DNA of 64,000 nucleotides from Hirudinaria manillensis (taxonomy: Eukaryota > Annelida > Clitellata > Hirudinida > Hirudinidae), in the NCBI GenBank assembly GCA_034509925.1, contig CM067538.1, forward strand, positions 5,063,778 to 5,127,777, read 5' to 3'. How positions within the stretch are numbered: the stretch's first letter is position 1; the number at the start of each line of letters is the position of its first letter. The notes below the pieces were generated by a model, which was given only the letters and a program-made list of their open reading frames with translations, did no database searches and was not told the DNA's origin. Of this stretch, positions 11,849 to 33,814 are shown piece by piece. The translations under genes and the position numbers were made by a program.

Positions 11849-14755
11849 ACCGAAAATACCTTGAAGGTGCGATAGATACCTTCACTCAACAGTTGGGAAA
11901 TCCAATTAAGGTAAATCTTGGAACATTTTAATATCGTAGTTGAAATCATAGGTATGACATAGGCTGACTTGATGATTGAACGTGTTGGAGCATCTGCCTT
12001 TTCCTTTCTTGCAGAATAATGCCAGCATTGCGGAGTTTGAAATCATAAAAGTGGTCGGTGTTGGGGGTTTTGGGAAAGTTACTCTCGTCAGAAGTAAGAA
12101 CAAAACTCTCTATGCCATGAAGACCATGAGAAAGGAACAGGTGAATTAATTGCAGAACTGTTGTACTGTAATAGCCTAATAATGAATAAATGTAATTGTA
12201 ATATCTTATCTTTAACAAATTTATTAATCCAAAACACTTTATTTTGATTGAAATTAATGTAATCGGTTAATTACAGATAATAAAGAGAAATTTCCTCTCG
12301 CAAACGTTATGGGAGAAGAAAATTTTACAGGCAATCAACTTCCAGTTTGTTGTTCACTGTCATTTTTCGTTTAAGGTAACCACTTCTAGTTACACTCCAG
12401 GATATGTTACAAATGACATGTAAAAACCTTAAATGATATTCCGACAAAATGCTTCACGAATGACCGCAACAATGTTTTATGATCACAGGATTACGATAAC
12501 GTTTACTTGATTCTTGACTATGTCCCTTGCGGTAATTTATATTGGCATCTCACGAGAATCCAAAAATTCAAGTTAGGCTTTGTTTTAAAATTTGCAAAGC
12601 ACAGCTTTTTGTTTTTGTGCTTTATACCTTTTAAACGAACTGCCCGTAATGCCTTTGCGGGGTGTGGCCATTTAGTGACTTTGAGCAAAATAAGAAGCAA
12701 GTGCAAATTTGTAATTTTAATCGTTAATACAAAAAAAAGGTGTCCCTAACTCCATCAATTTAAAAAAAACTGGCTATCAACTGGATTTCAACGCTGATTG
12801 TTAGCACTGCAGATTTAGAGAATGGGGATATGTTGTATCTTAAATTTAATGGTTAGCAATCCTTTCACTTCCCAACTCAGACGAAAATTCTATCCTTCCT
12901 ATTGGTCAACGTTCCAATATGTGTCCCCACCAATGATCCGTCACTGGGATCGCTAGCGTCGCAAGGGGTATATGGTTTACAGGGGTACACGGGACTTGGA
13001 GACAGCCTGCTTAAACCAATCCATAATTTGAATTTTTTTAAAATTTCATTTTCATTTTTAACAAAAGGGAAAGTCAAAGCAGATTCTATGGAGCACAAGT
13101 CTTTATGGCACTGGAGTACCTGCACAATGTAGATGTAGCTCATAGAGACTTGAAGCCAGAGAACGTCATGCTAGATATGAATGGTTACATTAAGGTATTT
13201 TTAATAAATTTGGAATTATTAAAATAAATCGGAAAATTTTAAAAAAACTTTTTTGTTATTGAAGATTTGTTCTATTTTACTTCCATGGCATGAATTTTTT
13301 TTAATTTTTCAATTTAAGGAACTTTTAAATAATTTTAAAGACCTAAACAAATTACAAAAGTTAAACATTTGTAATAAGTAAATTTACAAACCTGCTATTA
13401 ATTCTGCTAATGATATTAATTCTGACCAATGTAATATAATTCAGTTGACAGACCTCGGATTCGCAAAAGTAATAAAGCATCGAACATATACGACATGTGG
13501 TTCTCCTTATTACATGGCACCCGAGATAATTATGCATAAGGTAGGTTTTATTTTTTTTTTATGTTTAAAAATTAAATTAACTAAAATATTCCGTTTGGAA
13601 TAAAGCCGCGCCTTCTTCAAGTAAAGTTAGACCTGTGAATCAGGAGAATTATTCCGAGAATAGAGTAAAAGCTGACCTAAGTGTTTTTTTTTGGGAGCCG
13701 ATTTTATAATAATAATAATAATAGTTAATTTATATAGCGCCATATGCATAGCGTCGGAGGCGCTTTGTGTGATCTTGTGTCTCTGGTCTATTTTGGTTTA
13801 ACGTAGACATCTTATAAAATGGACCACTTTCGTGCAAAATCTAGCTGTCCCTACAAAGCAGCTTTTACTGTAGTTTTATTATGTTATCATTATTACTATA
13901 GTTTTACTTATGAATACGTTTTAAAATTTGGATGTTTCTGGATTTATCTCCAGGGTTACAGGATGGAAGTGGACTGGTGGGCATTCGGCATTCTTCTCTT
14001 TGAGATGACAGGCGGATCGCTGCCTTTCGATGGTTCAACTGAAGAAGAAATTTATGAAAAGATCTGTGAAGGATATGTAAGGCTTGTATAGATCGCTCTT
14101 GAATCTGATAAAATAATATTCTCTCCAAACTTTTATTGAGTTGTCAAAATCATTTTAGTGTATTTTTGATATATAAGTACCAGAAGTTATGACGTCTTGT
14201 GGCTGAGCTGAATAACTTAAAAGGTATTCTTTCTCAGTTTCGGTGTCCGAGCTTTTTCTCGAAAGATTTAAAGGATCTTCTCGGTCATCTAGTGGTTATG
14301 GACACAACCCGTCGCTATGGAAACATGAAGAATGGAGGAAATGACATTGCCGAACACATCTGGTTCAATAGCATCAACTGGAGCCAGCTTTTAGCACAAA
14401 CGGTGAATTGATGGCTAGACAATTTAAAAAAATAAATAAATAAAACAAACTTCGGACGGATTGTTCAGATGTAATGATTTGTTTGATGTTGTTGAAATTA
14501 AGGTGGGTCCATTACATTATTTGTCAATCAGAAGAGATAAAGATAAAGGAATTGTTGAATAATGGCTTATAAAAGTTCCAACCTCTTGTATTTAATTTCC
14601 CGTCAAATTATATTCCTGCCAAATCTTACCAGATTGTACCCGACTTTATTCCGGAACTGAAAGGTCCAGAAGACACGAGGTACTTTGGTAAAGTCAAAGA
14701 GCCTTCAGCTGGCAGGGCTCGCAGGAGTTACAGCCAAGAGTTTATAGAATTTTGA
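11849..14755 (+). CDS. PKA catalytic-subunit-like AGC serine/threonine kinase
   Basis: Nine phase-consistent exons: 11849-11910, 12015-12140, 12277-12375, 12489-12571, 13068-13194, 13445-13540, 13954-14076, 14238-14402, 14633-14755, coding about 334 residues. The order is the cAMP-dependent kinase core: N-terminal helix ([11 protein letters not shown]), Gly-rich loop [11 protein letters not shown] lysine in YAMK, helix C Glu in LWEKK, hinge DYVPCGNL, catalytic AHRDLKPEN, metal-binding loop DLG in place of DFG, activation loop [20 protein letters not shown], then the AGC C-tail ending EFIEF. The terminal FxxF motif and its placement match PKA rather than PKG or PKC. Several usual PKA residues differ (see findings), so this is a divergent paralogue and not the canonical catalytic subunit. 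The catalytic Lys, Glu and both Asp are all present, so an active kinase is likely. Confidence 0.88.
13711..13740 (-). repeat. (AAT)n with GCGCTATATAAAT tail motif
   Basis: (AAT)n followed by AATTTATATAGCGC on the plus strand, that is GCGCTATATAAAT then (ATT)n on the minus strand, in a kinase intron. Confidence 0.7.
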
Positions 14756-15921
14756 GTAATTCTAATTCTACAATTTCGAATGCGTTTATTTATGTTTATT
14801 ATTTTGGATAATTTTGACAAATTTTGAGCAATATTCAATTCTTATAAATGGCAAAGCTTGTTCTTTCATTTGATTAATAGTATCTCTTACAACTATATGA
14901 TTAGAGCGGGTTCGAAATTAAATTTAGAGTTTAAAATATCTTTATCATTGCATTCGATAAGTTTATACTAACATCCAAGAGAAACCGAGGCGAACGTAGT
15001 TATGGCTTTTGCATTATTTGAGATCAAGAAATTAGCGTTTTATTGGACGTTTAAACTTTTTGGAAGCACGTTTTAAATTTGATATTATTAACTTTTATGG
15101 CACACAAAACCCTGCTCTTTTTTGTTGGGATATTTTGTGAGTAAGATATGTTGAAGGGGTCATTATTTTTGCCCCTATTACTTGAATTTGTTGTTAATTC
15201 GCTGGACTGATTATTGATTATTATTTGACTGATAGATTATTAAAATAAAATAAAACTGAACTTAAAAGATTGTTTATAACTAATTTGGTAACATTTGCGA
15301 ACGACAGTTCAGTCGACACGATAAATGAAATTAAGTAAAATACATTTAAAAATTGTATACAATATATATATTATTTTATGTTGGAAATATGGTTTATATA
15401 GGTTTTAGAATAATATTTACAATACATTGATATGATGAGAAAGAATAGTTTTTGTTGCGGGTAATTCGACGGCAACATAACAAAGCGGATCTTAATCGCC
15501 GTATGATATATTGGGCCGATAATTATTTTCACCTGATTAATTGGATGTTGAGAGCCATTTGACGCTTATCAAAAAACATCTTCAGTTCGATCACAAGTCG
15601 GGGGAATGGATCCCTTTTTTGAAAGGCGCGATGATAATGTTATGGATTCGTTTTCACCATCACGGAAGGTGTTTATTTTACTTGATTTGTCAAACTGGAG
15701 ATTCTTGTTCGCGAAATTTTTGCATATTTTAAGTTTTTTTTTTTAAATCTATCAGCATTGCTTGTTTTGCTTTTGGTGAGGGATTATAATCGAACTAAAG
15801 TAAACTCATTTTTACATTTGATTTCATTTTCAATCTGGAGTCGTGTAATTAAAAAAAAACTGTAACATTACGCAGATTTCTTTTTGAATTCGCCTAAAAA
15901 TTAAAAATAACCTATCAGCAG
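14756..15921. other. intergenic region between the kinase and Fizzy-related genes
   Basis: This stretch should contain the kinase 3' UTR and the start codon exon(s) of the Fizzy-related gene. I looked for the typical short N-terminal segment before the C-box and did not find one I could support. The sequence is AT-rich, and the open frame near 15,541 has no family similarity. Confidence 0.5.
15244..15249 (+). terminator. candidate poly(A) signal of the kinase gene
   Basis: AATAAA lies in an AAAATAAAATAAA context about 490 nt after the kinase stop at 14,755. AT-rich DNA makes chance hits common, so this is only a candidate. Confidence 0.25.
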
Positions 15922-17435
15922 GGCAGAGTTTATGGTGATAGATTCATTCCACTGAGACGAACAGGATCATGGTGGAAACTCCAATTAAATTCTTCTCCTG
16001 TAAGTAATAACAGTTCTACCAAATAGTATTAGCAAAGCCTAATTTTTGCCTAAATGTTCATCAGTAGATTATTGTGAGGCCTAAATTTTAACACTTTGCT
16101 GATTCTCTATAATGGAAACTTTCACTTTTATAAACAAAGAATAAACAGCAATTCTGTGTTAATGACAATATTTAATTATTTATTGTTCAGACCAACAAAC
16201 CAAAAGAACCCCAAACTCCTTCAAAAAGGAAAGGAATTTATTCAAGTCTCCTCCAAAGTGAACTCTTGGATTTCAACGACGAGAATATCAGTTCCAGTGC
16301 TAACAAGACCAAAGGTGAAAGTGTTTTCCAAGTAGGTCCTTGATGATCCATCATAACTTTAATTACTGAATACATTTGGATGTTTTTATTCTTAATTATA
16401 TCAAGTTACTGCTCAGAATATTTTAATATAAACAATTTAGAGAATTTATTTTATATATTTCTAAATATAAACATGGCCATCCATTTTTGTCATATTGTTT
16501 GATTGGCCACAGAACATTCTTTAAAAAAAAATCTCCAATCAAATGTTATTAAGCATTGAAATCCACCAATTTCAAACCTAAGATTTTTTCCTGTTAAAAA
16601 GTTTGGCATGGACGGCAGTCCGAGAAGGAAACCGGCCGAATTCTGCTACTCGCTTTCTCCTCTCGCTAAGAAGAGCCAGCAGTTGCTTTGCGATTCCAAA
16701 ATGGTGGGCGTTCTGCATGATTTTAATGGATTTTTATTTTGAAAAGAAACATTGTAAATAAATTGTATTTACATCCTAAAAAAAATAATAACTCGCGACA
16801 TATCCAAACCATTTTCCCCAGAATCGGAGAAAATTCTCGTCGACTCCTTACAGGGACCTCGGCGTCCCGGGATTGGAGGACGACTTTTACTTGAACCTCC
16901 TCGATTGGTCGTCCAGAAACACCATCGCCGTCGGCATTTCGTCCAAAGTTTATTTGTGGAGCGCATCCACGCGAGAGGTGAATTAATGACGTAATTAGAG
17001 TAATTATTGCACTTTACTCTGGAAATGATTAAAATTTAATCACATCATGCCTCTGATGCTTATGGTCTTTAAATATTAACTGTTATTATAAATTCCATTG
17101 TTATTATTATAATTATTATTATTATTATTATTATTATTATTGTTATTATAGATTTGATTAACAATTAATTATATAGTGTAATTTAGTTAATTTATTATTA
17201 ATATAGTTAATATTAACTGATAATTAATATTGGTTTATTAGTTAAACTTTATTCGTTCCAGATATTACTCCATTACGACCTCATGGGTAACGAAATGTCT
17301 TCTGTGACTTCCGTCGCTTTCAATGAAAACGTAATTATTTATGTTTAAATTATTGATGTTTTTTAAAAGAGAAAAGTATTAAATTGATGAAGCATTTTCA
17401 TCATAAATAACTTTTAATTACAAGCATATTATTGT

Positions 17436-17478
<43 letters not shown>

Positions 17479-20033
17479 TAATAATAATAATAATATAAAT
17501 AATAATAATATGATAATTATAACTTATATTTACATTATTAAATTACTTATTCAATGCTTTAACATTAATGAGGCTTAATGTATGTAAACTTCAGGGAAAT
17601 TATTTGGCAATTGGAACGAATTCTGGTCAAATTTCATTGTGGGATGTTCAGGCAAACAAGATCCTGTCGAGTTATTACGTGCATGTCGATAGAATTGGTG
17701 AGGTTTCTAAATTTAGTAGGTAGAGAGGGAGTGATGGAGGGACTGATGGCTTGCTAGGGTTGATTGAAGGGTGGCAGAGGAGGAGGGTGAATTTTAATTG
17801 GGTGGGGACCGGGCTGGGGAATCACGTGCATTGGGGTTAACAGGGGTTGAGGAGAACAAAAAAGGCCAGGATGGTAACTGATATACTTAAAATTATAAAC
17901 TATTTCACTCCGGTGATTGATGATTGAAATGCATTCGGCACGACTTGTAAATAAACTCGTTAATAAATTTACATTAATTAATTAATCGATTGATTCATTT
18001 TCATAGGTTGTCTCCACTGGAACAGGGATCTCCTGGCCTCGGGCAGCAAGGATAGGAGCATCGTCGTGTCCGATTTGAGGTCGGGAACCTTCCCTTACAA
18101 TCTAAATGGACACAAACAGGAGGTAGTTAATCATTTTGGCTAACTATTTATTTTAAAATGCCAGTTTTTAACAACCTTGCAAAGATGCCTTGGTCTGCAT
18201 TTAATAGTAAACTGATTGCATTTGAAGCAACTATTTATTAAGCCAAACATATTTTTGAAAGTCATTAGTGGCTTGCAGTTGATAAACTGGTTGTTGCTGG
18301 AAGTTGTAAATTATAAATATTTATGAGAAATATATATTTACAAATATAAAAATCAATACAATAAATACAAATGCTTATTTTAAAATTAAATTTCATTTCT
18401 ACAAAAATGAAAAAAATATGAAAAAATTAAAAGGTTTGTGGTCTCAAATGGTCCCCCAACTCCACCCACCTGGCTTCGGGCAGCAACGACAACAGACTCC
18501 TCGTGTGGAATCCGTTTTCCAGCCCGACCCCCGTCAAGACTTACACGAGGCACAAGGCCGCGGTCAAAGCCCTGGACTGGTCGTCGCACCACCACGGACT
18601 TCTGGCCAGCGGAGGGGGGACTGCCGATCGGACGATTCGCGTTTGGAACACCTTGGATTCGAGTGCCGAAAGTGTCGAATGCGTGGACACCGGTTCGCAG
18701 GTTTGCACCCTCGCCTGGTCCAAGAAAGCAGACGAACTGGTGAGTTCAACGAGTGCAACCGACGATTTTGGCAGCGAATGTTTGCACTGTTTGCCATGCA
18801 AATTGCATTCTGATTCAATTGTAAACATCACGGTTGCTTGTTATTATTATTATCATTATTATGAGTTAATTGATTAACCAATTTAACAATTGATTCAACA
18901 ATGGAAATTTAAACTGATAACAAGTAAAATTTGTATGAGACTGTTTTATTTATTAATTTAGAATGCATCGGCATCATTATCATTGCCAAAGTCATTTCCA
19001 ATTCACGATTACGTTATCAATTATGAAAATGATGAGCTATTTTTTATATTTTTACTTTGACTTTAAAAATCTTTTGTAAATATTTTGTAAATATTTGGTA
19101 AATATTTCGTAAATGTGGAAATGCTTCTCTCAATTCTAAAGATCACAACTCACGGTTACTCCTTGAACGAAATCCTTCTCTGGGAATATCCCAGCATGGA
19201 GTGCATTACGAAGTTCAGTGGTCATTCAACGAGGGTTCTTTACCTGGTTAGTTATTATTTGATTATTGTCATTGGTTAATTATTTTAAATAATTAAAAAT
19301 TAATTTAAAAAAATAAATTGTACATTTATATATTTAATGTTAAAACTGAGCTCATACAATTTTTTTTTATTCTCTGTATGGCTTTGACTTTGGTATTTTT
19401 GTTAATTGTTTTGGTATTGGTTGGTTCATAATTTATTCATTTTTAATAATATGTCAATGCCAGTGTTGAGTTCATGCACTGAATTAGCACTCTGACTGTT
19501 GTTGTGAAAACATTTTAGGAAACTTTATGCTAAAAAATTTGCATTATTTGACTTTTAATTTATTAATCAAATTATTAAAATTGAAATAAAGAAATTCTTG
19601 GATGTTAGGAATATTGAATGAATGAATGAACGAACGAACGAATGACTTTTTGACAGGCCTTGTCTCCCGATGGTGAGTCCATCGTCACAGGAGCTGGTGA
19701 TGAATCACTCAAGTTTTGGAGCATTTATCCAAAGACAAAATCACAGAAGGTTGTTTGGATCTTTTCAATTGCAAAATATTTGCTACGGTTTTTAATAAAA
19801 CTGATTGAATTTTAAAGTTTAATTTAATGTTAATTTAACTTCAGATGCAATTTTATGGTTTTATTTATTTATATGAAAATTGTATTTTATTATTATTATT
19901 ATTTATTATTATTTTATTAATTATTGTTGTAACTTTGATTATTTTATTTTTCTAATTACACTTAATTAACTTAACTGTTATTGCGTTTTAGGTACCGAAC
20001 TCTGCCCTGAATTTCTTCAATGGAATCAGGTGA
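15922..20033 (+). CDS. FZR1: Fizzy-related / Cdh1 APC/C activator (WD40), 5' exon not found
   Basis: Fzr/Cdh1 recruits substrates with D-box and KEN degrons to the anaphase-promoting complex in late mitosis and G1. Eleven exons: 15922-15999, 16191-16331, 16602-16703, 16822-16977, 17262-17330, 17595-17697, 18007-18122, 18434-18739, 19142-19246, 19657-19749, 19992-20033, coding 436 residues. The C-box is visible at the start (GDRFIPLR), then YSSLLQSELL, SLSPLAKKSQQLL and DDFYLNLLDWSS leading into a seven-blade WD40 propeller (for example LASGGGTADRTIRVWNT; SPDGESIVTGAGDESLKFW). The protein ends NFFNGIR, keeping the C-terminal Ile-Arg that docks on the APC/C. Fzr is favoured over Cdc20 by YSSLLQSELL and the spacing. 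Likely Cdk sites are QTPSKRK and LSPLAKK. The exon with the initiator Met is missing from my model. Confidence 0.95.
17432..17510. repeat. (AAT)n microsatellite
   Basis: Interrupted AAT units in an Fzr intron; a matching ATT run lies at about 17,100-17,150. Confidence 0.9.
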
Positions 20034-20191
20034 AAGAAAGTTAATGGCTGATTGATTGTGAATTGAATGTTGACCATAAAAGGTATCCACTGTACATCTA
20101 CCTCAGCTTGAAAACACTTGAAATTAATGCTGTAATAATTTGGTAATGTAAAATATTTAATTTCAAAATCAAGAAGTTATCCTGCCTTGTA

Positions 20192-20197
20192 AATAAA
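20192..20197 (+). terminator. candidate poly(A) signal of the Fizzy-related gene
   Basis: An AATAAA stands about 160 nt after the stop at 20,033, a typical distance. It is the first clear hexamer downstream. Confidence 0.4.
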
Positions 20198-20319
20198 CAG
20201 TTAAGTTTGTGATTTGTTTCACTTGAGTTATTGAAGCTAGTGCTTTTTATTTTGTTTGTTTTTGTTTTTATTACAACAAATGCCAGAAATTGTTGCTAGA
20301 AGTTGTTGACACTGTGCTT

Positions 20320-21110
20320 AATCGACTTGGAAGATTTAGTTTAGAATGACTTTTTAGCAGATTTGAAAAAAAAATGTTTTTTTTGCTGGAGGATTTATGT
20401 GATTTAATCACATTTGTGGAAATTAAAATTAAATAGTTCTCTCAAAAGTCATTCAGGCTTCACTTTTTTATTTATTTAGGTTTTCTTCAGTTTTAAATGC
20501 ATCTTATTGGAGAGATGCACCCAAAAAGTTACCATTATTACACATCCATCTTTCTGCTGGGGAATTGTTTTGCTATAGGTTTTCATAGGTAGTGACATTC
20601 AAGATGGATCCAGTGCAATGTAATGGTATCAATAGCAACAGTATACGAGAGATCAGGATTGTTCTCCTCTTGCAAGGGCACAACATAAACTATTACATCA
20701 TTGTTTAGGGGCCCTAAGAAGTCATAGATGCTTTGTTTGGAGACTTGGAAGATTTGGTTTAGAGTGACATGTTAGATTTAAACATTTGTTTTGCTAAATG
20801 ATTTATGAGATTTAATTTGTATGGATTGAATTTTAAGTAGTTCTCTCAGAAGTCATTTGGACTTTATTTTCTTCTGATCAGTTTTTGATGCATCTTAATG
20901 AAGAGATGCTTTAAAAATTACTGTATGAATCTAACAAATGCTAATTCTGCTGAGGAATTGTTTTGCTACAGGTGCTCGTTGACGTTAGAGGTGGATCCAG
21001 TGCGAGCGGTGTCGATTGTAACAGTTTACTGGAGATCCAGAAAAGTTATTCCCGGGTAGGAGCGCTACATAAATTGCTGCATCTGTTGAGGGTCCCTAAG
21101 TGACTAGACT
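20320..21110. repeat. tandem imperfect duplication, two ~400-bp units
   Basis: Two head-to-tail copies, roughly 20,320-20,730 and 20,735-21,110, share ordered blocks: GACTTGGAAGATTT, GATTTATG, TAGTTCTCTCA with AAGTCATT, GATGCATCTTA-type segments, GCTGAGGAATTGTTTTGCTA, GTGGATCCAGTGC and GGGCCCTAAG-like ends. Identity is only moderate with many indels, so the duplication is old. I see no long open frame. The second copy ends near a GCGCTACATAAAT motif shared with other repeats in the window. It may be two copies of an unrecognised element or a local duplication. Confidence 0.75.
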
Positions 21111-22048
21111 AGACTAAGAGCTATATAAATTCTGCGATTTTTAATGATGATTATTTAATAGTCTGCACTGAGAGTGCATTTGGATCAAACATGTTTGGAC
21201 TTGTTATTCGGGATATTATATTAAAAGTTTCTTTCATATTTTCTTGAGTTTGATAAATATTGAAGATTTAAGGTTTTAATTGGCAATTATTTTATTTAAA
21301 TAATTTAACTCAGAATGCAGCCACCTATGCCAGCGTTGTAATTGATTGAAATAAAAATTTTATTAATCATTAAACTGAAACTAAATAAGCAAATAAATAA
21401 CACTAACGCATTCCTAGGAGATAAAATAAAAAGATAAAATTCAATAACCGATAACATTTCAAGTGCCATTTATCAATCTCGTGTTTACAATTGTGGGGCT
21501 AGGAAGCGTAAAGAGCGTAAATAAAGGTTTGACGGGAAATTGTTAATTGATAATTAATAATTAATGTTTAATAATTGGCGATTATCAAAATATATTGTAG
21601 ACGTCCGATTTAGACTCACCTGCAGAACCCACCTGATTGAAAGCTTTCTATTGGGTGGAGCTTAAGTAGCTGAACATAGAGACCAGGTGTTGGCGTTGAC
21701 AATTACTGTTATTTAAGAACGCGGAACAAGTTAAAGTTCCCCTCTGGCGGTCCGACTGTGGTTGATTGGGTTAAAATAACCAGTTCAGGATGAAATCACT
21801 TCAAATTTAGTTGGACTTTCTGAGTTATTTTTGGATTTATAAAAAAACAAAACAAAAAAACCTGCGAAGTAAATTAGACTGGATTGAAAAGCTTCGTTTT
21901 CTTCGATGTCGTAGCTCGAGCATTACTTACGTAAAACACATCAGAGCGTAAGAAACATTGGAAAAGTATTACAGTATAACGTAAAACAATCAGAGGAAGT
22001 CTTAACTGGCGCATAACTTTCTGCCTCGGACTTTTAGAACTTACGAAA
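21111..22048. other. region upstream of the coronin gene
   Basis: AT-rich sequence holding the presumed promoter and 5' leader of the coronin gene. I see no coding exon or RNA gene that I can support. Confidence 0.4.
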
Positions 22049-31037
<8,989 letters not shown>

Positions 31038-31418
31038 AAGCGGACAAAAAGACAATTTCTTTGTTTCGGACTTTAACGATTTGACAGAACGAGATTTCTA
31101 ATTTGGTGCTTTTTTTTTGGCTGTAGTTGATCTCAGAAAATCACAAGCAATCACTTTCTTTTTATAAAGACTTCAATAATTCGCAAGTTGAAGTATTCAT
31201 AGACCCAAGATGACAATTCGTGATCATATTGATTGATATTAAAGACATCAGGATTCAAAGCTTAAATATGCTAAACTTTTTTTTGACTGTCATGTTCACC
31301 TCACTTCAGTTTGTCACTTGGGTGCTATCAATTGACCTCAATTCAAATCAATCACTCCAAATTTATAGACTTTTTAGGAATAGTTAGTTTTGCATCTGCT
31401 CAGTTTTGGCGTTTCACC

Positions 31419-31424
31419 AATAAA
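31419..31424 (+). terminator. candidate poly(A) signal of the coronin gene
   Basis: AATAAA in the context CACCAATAAATAATTG, about 380 nt after the coronin stop and only about 75 bp from the opposing candidate signal of the adenosine kinase gene. Confidence 0.35.
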
Positions 31425-31497
31425 TAATTGGACTTTTCACAGCACGATTTCATCACTAAAGACTTTGAAAACAAATTAAAAAAAAATTAAATCTGTC

Positions 31498-31503
31498 TTT
31501 ATT
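31498..31503 (-). terminator. candidate poly(A) signal of the adenosine kinase gene
   Basis: TTTATT on the plus strand is AATAAA on the minus strand, about 265 nt beyond the adenosine kinase stop. With the coronin signal at 31,419 it would make the two convergent transcripts end almost back to back. Confidence 0.35.
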
Positions 31504-31767
31504 TGCACAACCCTCCCACCAGATTGTCACTTCTCTTCAAAAAAAAAAAAGAATATAATTGCTCCAGTTGTTTCTACTAAGGAGGTCAGGTGTGGAGTTG
31601 ATGAAAATGACTTTATCAGGCAAAGTAAATTCTTAAAAAAGCAATAGCCAATTGTTGAAAGTTGTGATGCTTTGATGTTTCCAAGCGCTCATTTCGTGGT
31701 TGATTAAATGATGTCCAAAAGTGAGCAAATAAGACTTCTCCAGGATGATCCGTTGACTCCGTTCCTG

Positions 31768-33751
31768 TTAAAAACTGGCCGCGCCGTGACTGAAGTTCGG
31801 CTTGCAAGGGAGCTGGCATCCCGACTGTTGGATGATGAAGTTTGCAGCATAATTCGCCGACCTGATGCAGTCCTCAATGGTTCCTCCCTGAACCAACTGA
31901 GCCAAGAATCCTGGAATTTGAGAGATTGTTGCATCAACAACCTAGCATGTTTGATATCAATTATTTGCCAATTATAAACTATGCTGGGATAGTTGTAAAA
32001 TTTTGTTATATTAGTTACGAAATTATCATTAAAATCTCGCACAAATTTTGCTCACATTTAATCTCTTATTTGCCAATTACCAAAATTAAATGAAAACTGA
32101 ATACACAAACAAACAATTGACTAATTGAAGCAGAATTATAATTATACTTGATTATTAGTTTATGCAAAACAAACAACAAAACCTCCGACAAAAGCATCTC
32201 CAGCTCCGTTCAGATCAACAACATCTTTTTGGTCGAGTCTTATCACTGGGAACTCTCTAACTTTGCCCTCTAAAAATTAATTAACAAATAAATATCCAAT
32301 TAATAAACATTAATTAACAATAAACACATTGTCAAATAAAGTGATGAAATTAAATATTTTCACGATAAAGATTTAAAATAAAATAAAATAAATTAAAATT
32401 CAACCCAAAAAGAATTTACAAAAATTGCTTATACTGTATATCAGGGATATACCTATTGCAAATTATTGGTAATTCCCTAAAAGTTTATTATTACTTAACT
32501 TAAATTTGTCATTAATTAATTATAAAATAAAAAAAATAATTATAAATTAAACCTTGAATGACGATGGTTGGTTCCGCTCCGTTTGTCAGCACAACGTGTC
32601 TGCCTCTCTTTCCATTTTCTTTCTTGAACCTTGCGATGTACATTGCAATTTCCTTGACGTCTGTCATCTATTGGGGAATATAACTTCTTGGATGATTATT
32701 ATTGTTATTATTAATGTTATTATTATTAATGTTACTATTATTATTATTATTACTATTATTAATAAACACCATCCCTGGCTCAACATGAACTCATAAGTTC
32801 TGTTTCTAAATAAAAGCAGATGAGGTGAAGATTGCAATTTCAGTTGTTGAAAGAAGACATAAAAAGGTATAACAACATGAAATATGGCACTTCATGTAAT
32901 CGTTTAAATTAACATTAAAAATTGTAAATAAATTATATTCTAGCAAAGAAAATTTACTTTCAATTATAAATACTATATGTGCTTAAATATCGGACAAATT
33001 AATATTTAATAAAAAAATAAAAATAACAATAACTCACATTAAGATCACAGGCTTGAGAAAATGCCAGAGCTTCCTAAGAATAAGAAAAGGATGTCAATTC
33101 CAAAAAGCAAAATACAAACCATTGAAATTCCTTTGTGACCTCTTGTTGTTATTTAGTAAGAAAGATTTTTTAAAAACTGACTGAGAATAAGTCACATTTA
33201 TTGTTACAAAATATTGATTAAATATCATAAAAACACAACAACCAACCACAATGTTTCATCAAATCACAAGTAATCATTGTTTTCACATCACATCTTAGAC
33301 AACAACCATCTATAAACAACACAAAGCCAGCAGTCCTAACACAAACACAAGACAATTAATGCCTTCAACAGAGTAAGAAATGCAGACCAAACTGAAAATC
33401 CTTCGAATAGACTTGAAGAATGAGTAAAAAAAATAAATAAATAAACAAACAAACAAACAAACAAATAAATAAACAAACAAACAAACAAACAAATAAATAA
33501 ATAAATGATCCACCTCTTGATTTCCAAAGAGGACATCTATGAAGGGCAAGAGTTTGAGGACCTCCTGGGTGAACTCCCTGCAGATGAGGGTGGCAGAGAG
33601 GTTAAAGGCCACCAACCTGTCATTGTCCACGGCGTACCTGGACACTCGCAACAGCACATCGGGACAGTTTATTAGTGGAAAGCCCTGGAATAGGTGAATA
33701 GCAATGGCATGATGGTTGTCACATATATATTTTTGGATAACAATTTTGTAA

Positions 33752-33814
<63 letters not shown>

